Source of the DNA: Hyphomicrobiales bacterium
GTDB lineage: Bacteria > Pseudomonadota > Alphaproteobacteria > Rhizobiales > Beijerinckiaceae
Reading direction: 5' to 3'
Assembly: GCA_027489535.1 (NCBI GenBank)
Contig: JAIXZO010000012.1
Span: forward strand, 62,001 to 126,000
DNA: 64,000 bases
Positions within the stretch are counted from its first letter, which is position 1. Every line of letters begins with the position of its first letter. Both the position numbers and the translations under genes were made by a program. Under the pieces are notes generated by a model. It worked only from the letters and a program-made list of their open reading frames with translations, was not told where the DNA came from and did not search any database. Below, in pieces: positions 1-8,824 of this stretch.

Positions 1-477
1 TGGCTCTATCACCCGCAAATTCCCGACCTCGTCGACCTGATGCGCGCCTTCCCCGAAGCGCGCGTCACGCTCAATCATATCGGCGGACGGGTCGGGATCG
101 GCCGCTTCGCCGGCCGCGAGGCGGAAACCTTCGTCGCGTGGAAGCGCGATCTGGCGGAACTCGCCGCGTTCCCGAATCTCACCGTCAAGGTCGGCGGTCT
201 CGGCATGTTCTTTACCGGCTGGGGCTTTCACGAACGGCCCGAACCCCCGTCCTCGGACGATCTCGTCTCGGCTTGGTCGGACACGGTGCGCACCGTCATC
301 GACATGTTCGGCCCGTCGCGCTGCATGTTCGAGAGCAACTTCCCGGTCGACAAGATCACCTCGAGCTATGCCGTCTTATGGAATGCCTTCAAGAAGATGA
401 GCATGTCCTATTCGGCCGGCGAGCGCCGCGATCTCTTCCACGATACGGCCGCGCGTTTCTACGACCTGCACGTCTGA
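1..477 (+). CDS. Amidohydrolase family protein, C-terminal part
   Basis: The reading frame is open from the first base, so the gene begins upstream of the window; 158 residues remain. The fragment looks like the last strands of a TIM-barrel amidohydrolase of the amidohydrolase-2 type (2-pyrone-4,6-dicarboxylate hydrolase-like). It has a conserved NHIGG segment, a strand reading NLTVKVGG, and a late FESNFPVDK motif in which the Asp would be a metal or catalytic ligand in this family. The ending RFYDLHV is typical of the family. A 2-hydroxyacid dehydrogenase follows 25 bases downstream and a carboxymuconolactone-decarboxylase-like gene after that, suggesting a catabolic operon for a small acid or lactone. 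The substrate cannot be read from the sequence. Confidence 0.8.
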   Translation, partial: WLYHPQIPDLVDLMRAFPEARVTLNHIGGRVGIGRFAGREAETFVAWKRDLAELAAFPNLTVKVGGLGMFFTGWGFHERPEPPSSDDLVSAWSDTVRTVIDMFGPSRCMFESNFPVDKITSSYAVLWNAFKKMSMSYSAGERRDLFHDTAARFYDLHV

Positions 478-502
478 CCCGACGCGAGAAGGAAAAACCA
501 CC

Positions 503-1456
503 ATGCTGCGTTGCGCCGTACTCGACGATTATCAAGGCACGGCCTTGTCTCGCGCCGATTTCAAGCGGCTGGAAGGGCGCGTCGCCGTCGACGTCTTCCA
601 CGAGAACATCGCCGACACCGATGCGCTCGTCGCGGCCCTCGCGCCCTACGACATCGTCGTTGCAATGCGCGAACGCACGCCCTTCGGCGCGGACCGCCTC
701 GCGCGGTTGCCCAAGCTCAAGCTGCTCGTCACCACGGGCATGCGCAACGCCTCCATCGATCTCGCCGCCGCAAAGGCGCGCGGCGTCGTCGTCAGCGGCA
801 CGGAAGGATATGCGGGCTCCACGGCCGAGCTGGCATGGGCCCTCTTGCTCGCCGCCGCGCGTCACATCCCGGACGAGGTGGCCGACTTCCGGGCGGGCGC
901 GCAATGGCAGAAGCGCGTCGGGCGCGACCTGCGCGGCATGAAGCTCGGCGTCCTCGGCCTCGGCGCGCTCGGCACGCGCGTCATTCGTTACGCCGCGGCG
1001 TTCGAGATGGAGGTCGCGGCCTGGTCGCGCAACAACACGCCCGAGCGCTCCGCCGCCGCAGGCGCGCGCTTCGAGCCCGATCTCGACCGGTTGCTGGCCG
1101 AGAGCGACGCCGTTTCCATCCACATCACCTTGACGCCGGAGACGCGGAATCTGATCGGTGCGCGCGAACTCGGGTTGATGAAGCCCGATGCCGTGCTCGT
1201 GAACACCTCGCGCGGTCCCATCGTGAACGAGGCGGCGTTGATCGCTTCGCTGCGGGCGGGGCGTCCCGGAGCCGTGGCGGTCGACGTGTTCGATCAGGAG
1301 CCGCTGCCGCTCGATCACCCCTTCCGCACGCTGCCCGGCCTCATCGCCACGCCGCATCTCGGATACGTCACCGCCAACACCTATGAACGCTATTTCACGG
1401 GCGTCGTCGAAGCCGTCGAGGCGTGGGCCGCCGGCGCTCCGATCCGCGTGCTGTGA
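503..1456 (+). CDS. D-isomer-specific 2-hydroxyacid dehydrogenase
   Basis: The 317-residue product matches the usual length of NAD(P)-dependent D-2-hydroxyacid dehydrogenases, which interconvert 2-oxo and 2-hydroxy acids in the cytoplasm. The Rossmann dinucleotide motif GLGALG lies near residue 155. The catalytic triad is visible in order: Arg in NTSRGP, Glu in DVFDQEPLP and His in TPHLGY. The ATG at 503 follows the sequence agaaggaaaaacc, a usable ribosome site. It probably shares a transcript with the amidohydrolase upstream and the decarboxylase-like gene downstream. Which hydroxyacid is used is not evident. Confidence 0.9.
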   Translation: MLRCAVLDDYQGTALSRADFKRLEGRVAVDVFHENIADTDALVAALAPYDIVVAMRERTPFGADRLARLPKLKLLVTTGMRNASIDLAAAKARGVVVSGTEGYAGSTAELAWALLLAAARHIPDEVADFRAGAQWQKRVGRDLRGMKLGVLGLGALGTRVIRYAAAFEMEVAAWSRNNTPERSAAAGARFEPDLDRLLAESDAVSIHITLTPETRNLIGARELGLMKPDAVLVNTSRGPIVNEAALIASLRAGRPGAVAVDVFDQEPLPLDHPFRTLPGLIATPHLGYVTANTYERYFTGVVEAVEAWAAGAPIRVL

Positions 1457-1482
1457 CCGCCTCTTCGCGAAAGGACTCGGAC

Positions 1483-1881
1483 ATGTCGTCATCCCGCCCC
1501 CGCTCCGAAAAATTCGAAAAAGGCCTCAAGACGCGGCGCGCCGTTCTCGGCTCCGACTACGTCGAAAAATCCCTCGGTCAGGCCGACGATTTCAGCTGGC
1601 CGCTGCAGCAGCTCGTCACCGAATTCTGCTGGGACGAAATCTGGAACCGCCCGGGTCTCGACCGCCGCAGCCGCAGCCTGCTCAATCTCGGCATGCTGTC
1701 CGCGCTCGGCCGCCAACATGAATTGAAGATCCATATTCAAGGGGCGCTCCGCAACGGCCTCACGAAGGAGGAGCTTCAGGAGGCGTTGCTGCAGGTCCTG
1801 ATCTATTGCGGCGCTCCGGCCGCCATCGACGCCTTCCGCACGGCGAAGGAAGCGCTGCGCGACATGGAAGCGGCCGACTGA
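1483..1881 (+). CDS. Carboxymuconolactone decarboxylase-like protein
   Basis: The product has 132 residues, the size of gamma-carboxymuconolactone decarboxylase (PcaC-like) proteins. The core helix region beginning RSLLNLGMLSALGR, followed by ELKIHIQGALRNG and LLQVLIYCGAPAA, is the standard CMD-domain pattern. There is no CxxC pair, so it is not an AhpD-type peroxidase relative. I chose the ATG at 1483, preceded by aaggactcgg, rather than an upstream in-frame ATG that would overlap the dehydrogenase gene. With its neighbours it suggests degradation of a lactone or aromatic ring-cleavage product; the actual substrate is unknown. Confidence 0.8.
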   Translation: MSSSRPRSEKFEKGLKTRRAVLGSDYVEKSLGQADDFSWPLQQLVTEFCWDEIWNRPGLDRRSRSLLNLGMLSALGRQHELKIHIQGALRNGLTKEELQEALLQVLIYCGAPAAIDAFRTAKEALRDMEAAD

Positions 1882-1982
1882 GAAGACGGCTTTCGCGCCG
1901 GGGTTCGCACGCCGCCTTTGTGTCGCCATCGTTCCCGCTCCACATCGGTGCCGGTGAAATCGCCGGGGCGGGAGGAGCGGTC

Positions 1983-2462
1983 ATGACCTTCGCGAAAGCC
2001 ATGATTTGCCTCTGGTACGATAAGGATGCCGAGGCCGCCGCCCGTTTTTACGCGAAAACCTTCCCGGACAGTTCGGTGGATGCCGTCCGCCTCGCGCCTG
2101 CGGATTATCCGTCGGGCAAAGCCGGCGATGTGCTGACCGTCGAATTCACGGTCGCCGGCGTGCGCTGCGTCGGGCTGAACGGCGGGCCCGCCTTCACGCA
2201 TGACGAGGCCTTTTCCTTCATGATCGTCACGGAGGATCAGGCGGAGACGGACCGACTCTGGAACGCGGTGGTGGGGAACGGCGGTCGGGAAAGCGCCTGC
2301 GGGTGGTGCAAGGACCGATGGGGCGTCTCTTGGCAGATCACGCCGCGCGTGCTGCTCGAGGCGATGGCCGCCGGCGGTCCCGAAGCGGAGCGGGCATTCA
2401 CCGCGATGATGGACATGACGAAGATCGACGTCGCCGCCATCGAGGCCGCGCGGCGCGGCTGA
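1983..2462 (+). CDS. VOC-fold (PhnB/3-demethylubiquinone methyltransferase-like) protein
   Basis: The 159-residue product opens with a segment on the pattern CLWYDKDAEAAARFYAKTFP, which is the classic start of the PF06983 vicinal-oxygen-chelate family. It continues with LTVEFTVAGVRCVGLNGGP and ends with KDRWGVSWQITPRVL, both hallmarks of that family. These are small cytoplasmic proteins often called PhnB-like; most have no proven reaction. The ATG at 1983 follows gggaggagcggtc, a strong ribosome site. A gap of about 100 bases separates it from the preceding gene, so it may be transcribed alone. Confidence 0.8.
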   Translation: MTFAKAMICLWYDKDAEAAARFYAKTFPDSSVDAVRLAPADYPSGKAGDVLTVEFTVAGVRCVGLNGGPAFTHDEAFSFMIVTEDQAETDRLWNAVVGNGGRESACGWCKDRWGVSWQITPRVLLEAMAAGGPEAERAFTAMMDMTKIDVAAIEAARRG

Positions 2463-2490
2463 GACCCGCATTCCGGCCTGTTCTTCCGCC

Positions 2491-2775
2491 TCATCCTCCG
2501 TCTTTGAGCTTCTCGACGGCGGCGGTGAGGCGTTCGATGTTTTGGTTCATCGCGATGACGGTCGAGATGAAGCCCATCAGCAGAACGTATCCGAGAAACG
2601 CCCCGACCAAGATAAAGAGCATGATCTCCTTGGAGAACGAATAACCGAGAATCGGGGGCATCGTCGTCTTCTGGTCCCCGTACAGGAGGGCTGCGACGCC
2701 GACGAGAGCGATCAATACGACGGAATGAACGAAGGCGATGATCGACGCGAAGACGTCTGCGACCCAGCGATTCAT
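2491..2775 (-). CDS. Small two-helix membrane protein, unknown function
   Basis: The 94-residue product has two strongly hydrophobic stretches, roughly residues 7-30 and 48-70. A short polar C-terminal helix (NQNIERLTAAVEKLK) has heptad-like spacing and may form a coiled coil. No family is recognised. The start at 2775 is preceded on its strand by aagggaactgaaagac, an adequate ribosome site; a longer frame would extend upstream but adds only basic, non-conserved sequence. It converges on the VOC-fold gene. The region upstream of it (2776-3049) is visibly richer in A and T than the rest of the window and probably holds its promoter. Confidence 0.6.
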   Translation of the reverse strand: MNRWVADVFASIIAFVHSVVLIALVGVAALLYGDQKTTMPPILGYSFSKEIMLFILVGAFLGYVLLMGFISTVIAMNQNIERLTAAVEKLKDGG

Positions 2776-3049
2776 GTCTTTCAGTTCCCTTGATGACCGC
2801 CGCGGACGATCACGACATGTGCTCGGCCACGTATCGGACGACAAGAACCATCAGTTCTCGTCTTTTCATGACGGAGCCGGAAGTGATTTCAAATCTGGCT
2901 GCATCCACGCGAAGTCATTATGATTCGCATGTAGAGATTCGATCAAACGATCACGCAATGCATGTCGTGCATCGGAGGATCAAACCGACGACGGCCATGT
3001 AAATGACCGCGTCCGACTGAGACATGTTTCGCCTCGGAGGCGCGCATCG

Positions 3050-3292
3050 GTGGAAACGACCTTGATCAAATGGGTTTTGATGGTGTTCGTTTCCGGAAGC
3101 ATGCCCGCATCCGTCGGCCATTTTTCGACCCGCGAGGGCTGCGTCGAGGCGATCACGAAAGTGCGCATCCCGGATCTCGATCTGCAGGGCAGGGTCGAGG
3201 AATTTGCGTCGCTGAATTCCAAACGGATGACGATGTTCTGCACCCCGGTCGAGCGGCTGGCGCAGCAGGCGACGGAGCGGGCGCGTGATTGA
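3050..3292 (+). CDS. Small paralogous protein, copy 1 (unknown function)
   Basis: This 80-residue product begins at a GTG and resembles the next gene along its whole length. Shared elements are KW.LM.FV near the N terminus, then P..VGHF.T, a Cys in C..AI, QG.V..FASL, and TMFC.PVERL near the C terminus. The two cysteines (positions 31 and 64) are 33 residues apart, exactly as in copy 2, which suggests a disulfide or a shared metal site. The hydrophobic start could be a short signal or anchor, implying an envelope location, but this is inference. No known domain is recognised. Confidence 0.6.
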   Translation: METTLIKWVLMVFVSGSMPASVGHFSTREGCVEAITKVRIPDLDLQGRVEEFASLNSKRMTMFCTPVERLAQQATERARD

Positions 3293-3334
3293 GGGCGTCG
3301 GTCGAGCGGCGCACGCGGGCGGAGCGGGACGGTG

Positions 3335-3559
3335 ATGAAGTGGCTCCTGATGGCCTTCGTCGGTGCGGCCCCCGCTCCGGTCGGACATTTCACGACGGAG
3401 GCGGCCTGCATCCAAGCCATCCTCGACGTCGCGGTTCCGCAATTCGACGCGCAGGGGAAGGTCGTCGATTTCGCCTCGCTGGAGGCGAAGAACATCACGA
3501 TGTTCTGTGTCCCCGTCGAACGATTGATGTCGGAAAAAGCGGCAGCCGAAACGCAATGA
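3335..3559 (+). CDS. Small paralogous protein, copy 2 (unknown function)
   Basis: A 74-residue paralogue of the preceding gene, in tandem with it. The conserved TMFCVPVERL and VGHFTT segments and the Cys25/Cys58 spacing match copy 1. A GTG lies directly before the chosen ATG and could start translation three bases earlier. Its stop codon overlaps a possible ATG of the next frame (ATGA at 3556-3559), so the three small genes here may be translationally coupled. No homologous family is recognised by eye. Confidence 0.6.
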   Translation: MKWLLMAFVGAAPAPVGHFTTEAACIQAILDVAVPQFDAQGKVVDFASLEAKNITMFCVPVERLMSEKAAAETQ

Positions 3560-3588
3560 TGCCCTTCAACGCAAGCCCGAGGACGACG

Positions 3589-3981
3589 ATGGCAGCGCGA
3601 CTTTCCTTGAAGACGGCCGTGTTCTCGTTGGCGACGATGGCCGCGATCGCGGGCGCGGCCGCCCAGTCGGCTCCCGCCGCGCCCAAGGTCGACAAGAACC
3701 CGAGTTCCGGCCTGCCGCCCGTGAAGTTCGAGGAGATCGTCCCGAAAGCCGCGCCCGAGACCTACAATCTCCCCGCCATCGCGGCCGGGGCCATGGTCGG
3801 GGTGGTCGCGGTGAACTTGCTCGCTCCGGCCGTCGCCGCCTCCGCAATGGGGGCCGCCGCCGCGCAGGCTCCTTTGACGGCGGCAGGCTTGGAAGGCGCG
3901 CTTGCAACGTCCCGCCTCTATGCCGTCGCCGGCGCATTGGGCGGAGGCATCGTCGGCCACCTTCTGTCGTCCCCGCGCTGA
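3589..3981 (+). CDS. Exported or membrane-associated Ala-rich small protein
   Basis: From the ATG at 3589 the product has 130 residues. It has a clear signal peptide (basic MAARLSLK, a hydrophobic core, and cleavage after AGAAA before QSAPAAP). A Pro-rich linker follows, then two hydrophobic Ala/Gly-rich segments around residues 58-85 and 105-125. An alternative start at 3556 overlaps the upstream stop codon and would lengthen the N terminus by 11 residues. The function is unknown; it may be a small envelope protein co-transcribed with the two paralogous mini-proteins. Confidence 0.6.
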   Translation: MAARLSLKTAVFSLATMAAIAGAAAQSAPAAPKVDKNPSSGLPPVKFEEIVPKAAPETYNLPAIAAGAMVGVVAVNLLAPAVAASAMGAAAAQAPLTAAGLEGALATSRLYAVAGALGGGIVGHLLSSPR

Positions 3982-4002
3982 TCTCCTCGCAGGGTTCCCC
4001 GG

Positions 4003-5124
4003 TCAGCGCGCCGCGGCGGCTGCCGCGACGGCCTCGCCGAAGAAAGCCTTCACCGGCATCATGCCCGCGATGTTGTCGGTGAACCCGACATAGCGGTCCG
4101 GCTTGTTCGAAGCGGCGTCGAGCGTCGCCAGGATCTTCCGGGCGTCGTCCGCCTCGGCCGAATCCGCGGGCAGCCGCTCGATCAGCAGGCGCAGCGGCAG
4201 GTCATAATTCCTGTCCGCCCGGAACGCTTCGCGCAGCTTGATGAGCGCCTCGTCCTTGCGGCCGAGCTTTTCGAGGCTGATGGCCCAAAGGGCCGCGGCG
4301 GCGGCGTTCCTCTGCTCCGCACCGCGCGGGGCGGCGCTTTCGATCGCGGTGCGATAGGCTTGTATCGCTTCCGCGTGCCGGCCTTCCGCCGCGGCCAGCA
4401 TGCCGACGTTCAGCCAAGCCTGCCCGAATGTCCGGTCCGCCTCGAGCGCGGCGCGGAAGGCCTGGAAGGCTTCCGTACGGCGTCCCAGCATAGTCAGCGT
4501 CACGCCTCTGAGGTTGAGGAGCCAATGGCGATCGGGGTCCGTCACGACGGGCATGGCCTCGTCGATGCATTGCAGCGTCGTTGCGGGATCGGGCTTCTCG
4601 TCCAGCAGCGACTTGCGCAGGAGCGCGGCGCAGGCGATGTGCGGGTCGATCATGCGCACGAGCGCCCAGCCGGCGTCGCGCATGAGGCCGTCCATTTGAT
4701 CCATGGGCCGTTCCATATGCGCCCGCAGGACCTGCTGGTCGTAGCGCCGCGCGCGCAGCTCCACGACGGCCTTTCCCCGCTCCGCGAAGACGTCGCCGGT
4801 CACGGTGAATTCCAAAAATCCGAGCGATTGCTGAGCGCGTTGCAGCAATCGCAGGATGCCCGCGTCTCTCGCCACCCTGTCGATCGATCCGTCCGCATTG
4901 GGGGTCGAAATGCGGGACCCGTGCTCATAGGCGCGGGCCTGCCGCATCACGAGATAGGCTTCGTCCTTGAGCTTCTGCTCCAAGGTTTCTTCCGTATTGC
5001 CCCATTGCCCGGAAATGTCGTCCGAGATCGTGATGCGGTTGATCGTGACGGCGCGGATGTCGAGCGTCGATTCCGCGGCGATGATCCCGATCACCAGCCC
5101 GAAAAGGGTTATCAGGTCGCCCAT
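4003..5124 (-). CDS. Membrane-anchored TPR-repeat protein
   Basis: The 373-residue product has a short N-terminal hydrophobic segment (residues 4-17), a central mixed region with a CxxC-free core, and at least three tetratricopeptide-like repeats in the C-terminal half. The clearest are those containing LGRRTEAFQAFRAALEAD, AEGRHAEAIQAYRTAIES and LGRKDEALIKLREAFRAD. TPR proteins mediate protein-protein contacts. The single N-terminal anchor suggests that the repeats face one side of the inner membrane. No enzyme domain is seen. It stands alone between convergent and upstream neighbours, with a 323-base gap before the ABC transporter genes. Confidence 0.7.
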   Translation of the reverse strand: MGDLITLFGLVIGIIAAESTLDIRAVTINRITISDDISGQWGNTEETLEQKLKDEAYLVMRQARAYEHGSRISTPNADGSIDRVARDAGILRLLQRAQQSLGFLEFTVTGDVFAERGKAVVELRARRYDQQVLRAHMERPMDQMDGLMRDAGWALVRMIDPHIACAALLRKSLLDEKPDPATTLQCIDEAMPVVTDPDRHWLLNLRGVTLTMLGRRTEAFQAFRAALEADRTFGQAWLNVGMLAAAEGRHAEAIQAYRTAIESAAPRGAEQRNAAAAALWAISLEKLGRKDEALIKLREAFRADRNYDLPLRLLIERLPADSAEADDARKILATLDAASNKPDRYVGFTDNIAGMMPVKAFFGEAVAAAAAAR

Positions 5125-5447
5125 CTGCGCTCCTCACCGTCGGCCGCATCGTCATCGGCCAAATCCGAGACGAGGCTTGCAAGCCATATAAACCGAAATC
5201 CCGATCTGCATTCACTGCAGTCGATTGCAAGACGATGCAAGATTCGCTCGAAATACAACGGTGATCCGGCGAGAAGGGAAATATTTCTGCGTTCCGAAAC
5301 GAAACATCGTCGCCGAGCGAAGGAGCAGGGCGAGTGCGATACCCGAAAAAAGCGTGGCGAAATATTTTCCGCTGTTGCGGAGCGACCGACGCCTGATCTT
5401 CGACGGCGGCTGTCGCCGCGCTCGTCTCGCCGGTTCGCCCTCGGCCC
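5125..5447 (-). other. Intergenic region with two GAAATATTT-type palindromes
   Basis: A 323-base stretch without a convincing gene. It lies upstream of the TPR gene and downstream of the ABC ATPase gene, so it should contain the TPR promoter. It is locally AT-rich and holds a perfect 10-base palindrome GAAATATTTC at 5278-5287. A near copy, GAAATATTTT, lies at 5359-5368, 81 bases further on. A short open frame across 5225-5467 overlaps the ATPase gene and has no protein-like features. Confidence 0.4.
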
Positions 5448-6554
5448 TTACGGCCGCACCAGCATGATGCCGCCGCCGACGAAGCTCAGGGCCACGTCGT
5501 CGCCGACCCGGGGCGGGCGGTCGGGGTCGAAGCCGAGGGCGAAGACGTCGCCCGCGGCGGTGCCGACCGTGTATTCCACGTTCGCGCCCATATAGGTCAC
5601 GCGCCGCACCGTGCCGCGCAATCCGTCCGGCGCGCCCGTGCGCACCGATTCCGGGCGGATCACGATGTCGACGGGCCCGAGCGGCAGGCCGCGATGCGGC
5701 AGGCGCAGCATCACGTCGGCCAGCTTCACCGTCGCGAACTCGCCCTCGTGGCCGACGATCTCGCCCTTCAGATGGTTCGCCTCGCCCATGAACGTCGCCG
5801 CGAACACGGTCTCCGGCCGGCGATAGAGATCCTCGGGCGTGCCTGCCTGCGCGATCTCGGCATTGCGCATCACCACGATCCGGTCGGAGACGGCCAAAGC
5901 CTCGGACTGATCATGCGTGACGTAGATCACGGTCACGCCCAAGCGTTGCTGCAGCTCGCGGATTTCCTCGCGCATGCGCCGGCGCAGCCGCGCGTCGAGG
6001 TTCGAGAGCGGCTCGTCGAACAACAGCACCGAGGGCTCCAGCACCAGCGCCCGCGCCAAGGCGACGCGTTGCTGCTGCCCGCCCGACAGCTCGGACGGCA
6101 GGCGTTCGCCGAAGCCCGACAGGCCCACCTGCGCCAGCGCAGCCTCCGCCTTCGGCAGGGCCTCGCGCTTCGACAGCCCGGAGGACTGCAGCCCGTAACG
6201 GACGTTCTCCGAGACGCTCATATGCGGAAACAGCGCGTAGGACTGGAAAACCAGCGACACGTCGCGTTCGCCCGGCGCGAGCGTCGTGGCGTCCCGCCCG
6301 CCGATCATCAGCCGCCCTTCCGACGGCTGTTCCAGCCCCGCGATCATGCGCAGCAGCGTGGTCTTGCCGCAGCCCGAAGGGCCGAGCAGCGTCACCAGCG
6401 TCCCCGCCTCGATCACCAGATCGAGCGGCTTCACCGCGGTGACGGCGCCGTAGCGCTTGCCGACGCCTTCCAGCCGCACCTCCGAGGCGCGGGCGCGAAA
6501 CGCCCCGCCGTCGAGAAGCGGGGCAAGCGGCGGAAGGGTTGCGGCGTCGGACAT
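5448..6554 (-). CDS. ABC transporter ATP-binding protein (Fe3+/polyamine type)
   Basis: A 368-residue ATPase with all the expected motifs: Walker A GPSGCGKT (58-65), Q-loop Gln104, signature LSGGQ (156-160), Walker B LLFDE (177-181) and the H-loop His214. The extra C-terminal region (about 270-368) has the TOBE-type beta domain with the IRPESV motif found in FbpC/PotA/MalK-like subunits. It energises import through the permease encoded just upstream (4-base gap) for the binding protein encoded first in the operon. The substrate class is inferred from the operon, not from this subunit. Confidence 0.92.
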   Translation of the reverse strand: MSDAATLPPLAPLLDGGAFRARASEVRLEGVGKRYGAVTAVKPLDLVIEAGTLVTLLGPSGCGKTTLLRMIAGLEQPSEGRLMIGGRDATTLAPGERDVSLVFQSYALFPHMSVSENVRYGLQSSGLSKREALPKAEAALAQVGLSGFGERLPSELSGGQQQRVALARALVLEPSVLLFDEPLSNLDARLRRRMREEIRELQQRLGVTVIYVTHDQSEALAVSDRIVVMRNAEIAQAGTPEDLYRRPETVFAATFMGEANHLKGEIVGHEGEFATVKLADVMLRLPHRGLPLGPVDIVIRPESVRTGAPDGLRGTVRRVTYMGANVEYTVGTAAGDVFALGFDPDRPPRVGDDVALSFVGGGIMLVRP

Positions 6555-6558
6555 GGCA

Positions 6559-8769
6559 TCAGGCTCGCTGCGGGATCGGGGCGGGGGCGGCGGGTGCGCT
6601 CGCGCGACGCCCGATGCGGCGCTCGCCGACGAGCAGGCGGATCAGCCCCATCGCCAGCGCCATCATCACGATGAGCACGGAGGCATAGGCGATGGCGAGG
6701 CCGTAATCGCCGTTGATCACCCGGTTGATGATGAACACCGTCGCCATCTCATGCTCGGCGGAGGTGAGGAAGATTACGGCGCTCACCGTCGTGATCGCGC
6801 GCACGAAGCTGTAGATCAGCGCCGTCACGATGGCGGGCCGCAGCAGCGGCAGCACCACCCGCGTCATCGTGCGCAGCGCGGAGGCGCGCAGCACGGAGGA
6901 GGCCTCGTCGAGGCTCCCGTCGATCTGGCTCATCGCCGCCATGCCCGCCCGCACGCCCACCGGCAGATTGCGGAAGGTGAAGCACAGCACGAGGATCACC
7001 GCCGTGCCTGTCAGTTCCAAGGGCGGCACGTTGAAGGCGAGGATGTAGGACACGCCGATCACCGTGCCCGGCACCGCAAACGACAGCAGCAACGCGAATT
7101 CCAGCGCCGAGCGTCCCGCAAATCGCTGCCGCGTCAGCAGCCACGCCGTGAGGATCCCCAGCGCCGCCGTCGCGGGCGCGCCGATGGCGGCCAGCTGCAC
7201 GGTCGTGAAGAAGGAATGCCACGCCGTGCCGGACCAGATCACGCCGGACGGTCCCCACTCCACGCCGAAGGCGCGGCCGTAATGCGACAGGGTCGGCGTC
7301 CAATCGCGCCCCCACGTCTTCACGAAACCGCCCGACAGCGCGAGCGTGTAGACGAGCACGGTCAGCGCCGTCCAAGGCAACGCGATCGCATAGACCACCC
7401 GCCGCACCCGGTCGGGCAGCGGCTGCGGCAGCCCCGCATCGCCCTTGCCGGACATCGAGACGTAGGAGGCGCGCCCCAGCACGCGGCGCTGCAGCCAAAA
7501 CGCTCCGAGCGCGAACAGCAGCAGCAGCAGCGCCAAGGCCCCCGCCCGCGAGAAATCCGCCTGCGCGCCCACGACCGCGAAATAGATGTCGGTCGAAAGC
7601 ACGCCGAACGATCCGCCGAGCACGATCGGATTGCCGAAATCCGCGATGGATTCGACGAAGACCACGAGAAACGCGTTGGCGATGCCCGGCCGCATCAGCG
7701 GAAAGCTGACTTTGGAAAAGGTCCGCGCCCGGTTCGCCCGCAACGTGCTCGAGGCTTCCTCCAAGGTCGGCGAGATGCCTTCGACCACCCCGATCAGCAC
7801 GAGAAATGCCGTGGGCGTGAAGGAGAACACCTGCGCCAGCCACACGCCGTTGAACCCGTAGATCCAGCGGCCGAGTTCCACGCCGAAAAGGGAGAACGCC
7901 GCCTGATTGACGATCCCGGAGCGCCCGAAGATCAGGATCAGCCCCAAACCGATCACGAAGGGCGGCGTCACGATGGGCAGCACGGTCAAAAGCCGCATCA
8001 GCCGTTTTGCGGGAAAGGACGTGCGGGTCACGAGCAGCGCGAAGCACAGGCCGAGCCCGGTCGCGGCCGTCGCGGTCGATATCGCCAATGCCAGCGTGTT
8101 CCACGCCACGCCGCAGGAGCGGCCGCTCGAAAGGCAGTCGAGCCCCCAGATCTTCGGCTCGAAGATGCGTCCGGCAGAGGCCGCGAACGCGTTCTGTCCG
8201 GCCTCGACGGTGAACACCTTGGCCAGCACGATGCCCACCGGCCACACCGTGAACAGCGCGATCAGCGCCGCGACGAGCCCCACCGCGAAGGCCACGAAGG
8301 CGTCGCCGCGAAACCGCCCCCGCGCCGCCAAGCCCGTCGTGGCGAAGGCCATAAACCCGAGCGTCGCGGCCGCCCCGCCCAGCCCGATGCCGAATTGCCG
8401 CGTCTTCAGCGCGCCGAACAACTCCGCAGGCCAAGCGTGAAACCACCCGCGCGGCCCGATCATCCCGCCCTGCAAGGCCGTGGCGGCCAATCCCGCCAGC
8501 CCGCCGGCAAGCAGCAGCGCGCCGCCCAGCCGCCGGTCGCGGCCGATCAGCAGCGCCCCGGCTCCGCCCAGCATCGCCGCGGCGCAGACCGGCCAAAACC
8601 ACCAACGGCCGAACCACATCGCCTGCAACAAGGCCGGCGCGGCATCCGCCCGCGTCGAAGCGCGCGCGACCCAGCCGAACGACAGGACGCCGGCCGCCTG
8701 CATGTGCCACGGCACCAGGACAAGCCCGACGAAAACGAGGGCGAGGGCGAAAAAAGCGAAACGACGCAA
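6559..8769 (-). CDS. ABC transporter permease, fused two-domain (FbpB/SfuB type)
   Basis: A 736-residue integral membrane protein made of two binding-protein-dependent permease domains in tandem, as in FbpB-like ferric iron transporters. Each half carries the EAA-type cytoplasmic loop that docks with the ATPase: LEEASSTLRANRARTF in the first half and LDEASSVLRASALRTM in the second. Several extra hydrophobic segments precede the first domain. It lies between the binding protein and ATPase genes on the same strand. It forms the inner-membrane channel. Iron is the most common substrate of this architecture, but 2-aminoethylphosphonate or thiamine-like substrates are also known. Confidence 0.9.
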   Translation of the reverse strand: MRRFAFFALALVFVGLVLVPWHMQAAGVLSFGWVARASTRADAAPALLQAMWFGRWWFWPVCAAAMLGGAGALLIGRDRRLGGALLLAGGLAGLAATALQGGMIGPRGWFHAWPAELFGALKTRQFGIGLGGAAATLGFMAFATTGLAARGRFRGDAFVAFAVGLVAALIALFTVWPVGIVLAKVFTVEAGQNAFAASAGRIFEPKIWGLDCLSSGRSCGVAWNTLALAISTATAATGLGLCFALLVTRTSFPAKRLMRLLTVLPIVTPPFVIGLGLILIFGRSGIVNQAAFSLFGVELGRWIYGFNGVWLAQVFSFTPTAFLVLIGVVEGISPTLEEASSTLRANRARTFSKVSFPLMRPGIANAFLVVFVESIADFGNPIVLGGSFGVLSTDIYFAVVGAQADFSRAGALALLLLLFALGAFWLQRRVLGRASYVSMSGKGDAGLPQPLPDRVRRVVYAIALPWTALTVLVYTLALSGGFVKTWGRDWTPTLSHYGRAFGVEWGPSGVIWSGTAWHSFFTTVQLAAIGAPATAALGILTAWLLTRQRFAGRSALEFALLLSFAVPGTVIGVSYILAFNVPPLELTGTAVILVLCFTFRNLPVGVRAGMAAMSQIDGSLDEASSVLRASALRTMTRVVLPLLRPAIVTALIYSFVRAITTVSAVIFLTSAEHEMATVFIINRVINGDYGLAIAYASVLIVMMALAMGLIRLLVGERRIGRRASAPAAPAPIPQRA

Positions 8770-8824
8770 GGGATGCGCCTCCAGAAAGGAAGAAAGACGG
8801 GGCCCGCTGCCCCGCCTTCACGCG

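Noticed and set aside
5225-5467. An 80-codon frame in the gap before the TPR gene
   Set aside because: No ribosome site, no protein-like features, and its end overlaps the ABC ATPase gene antisense.
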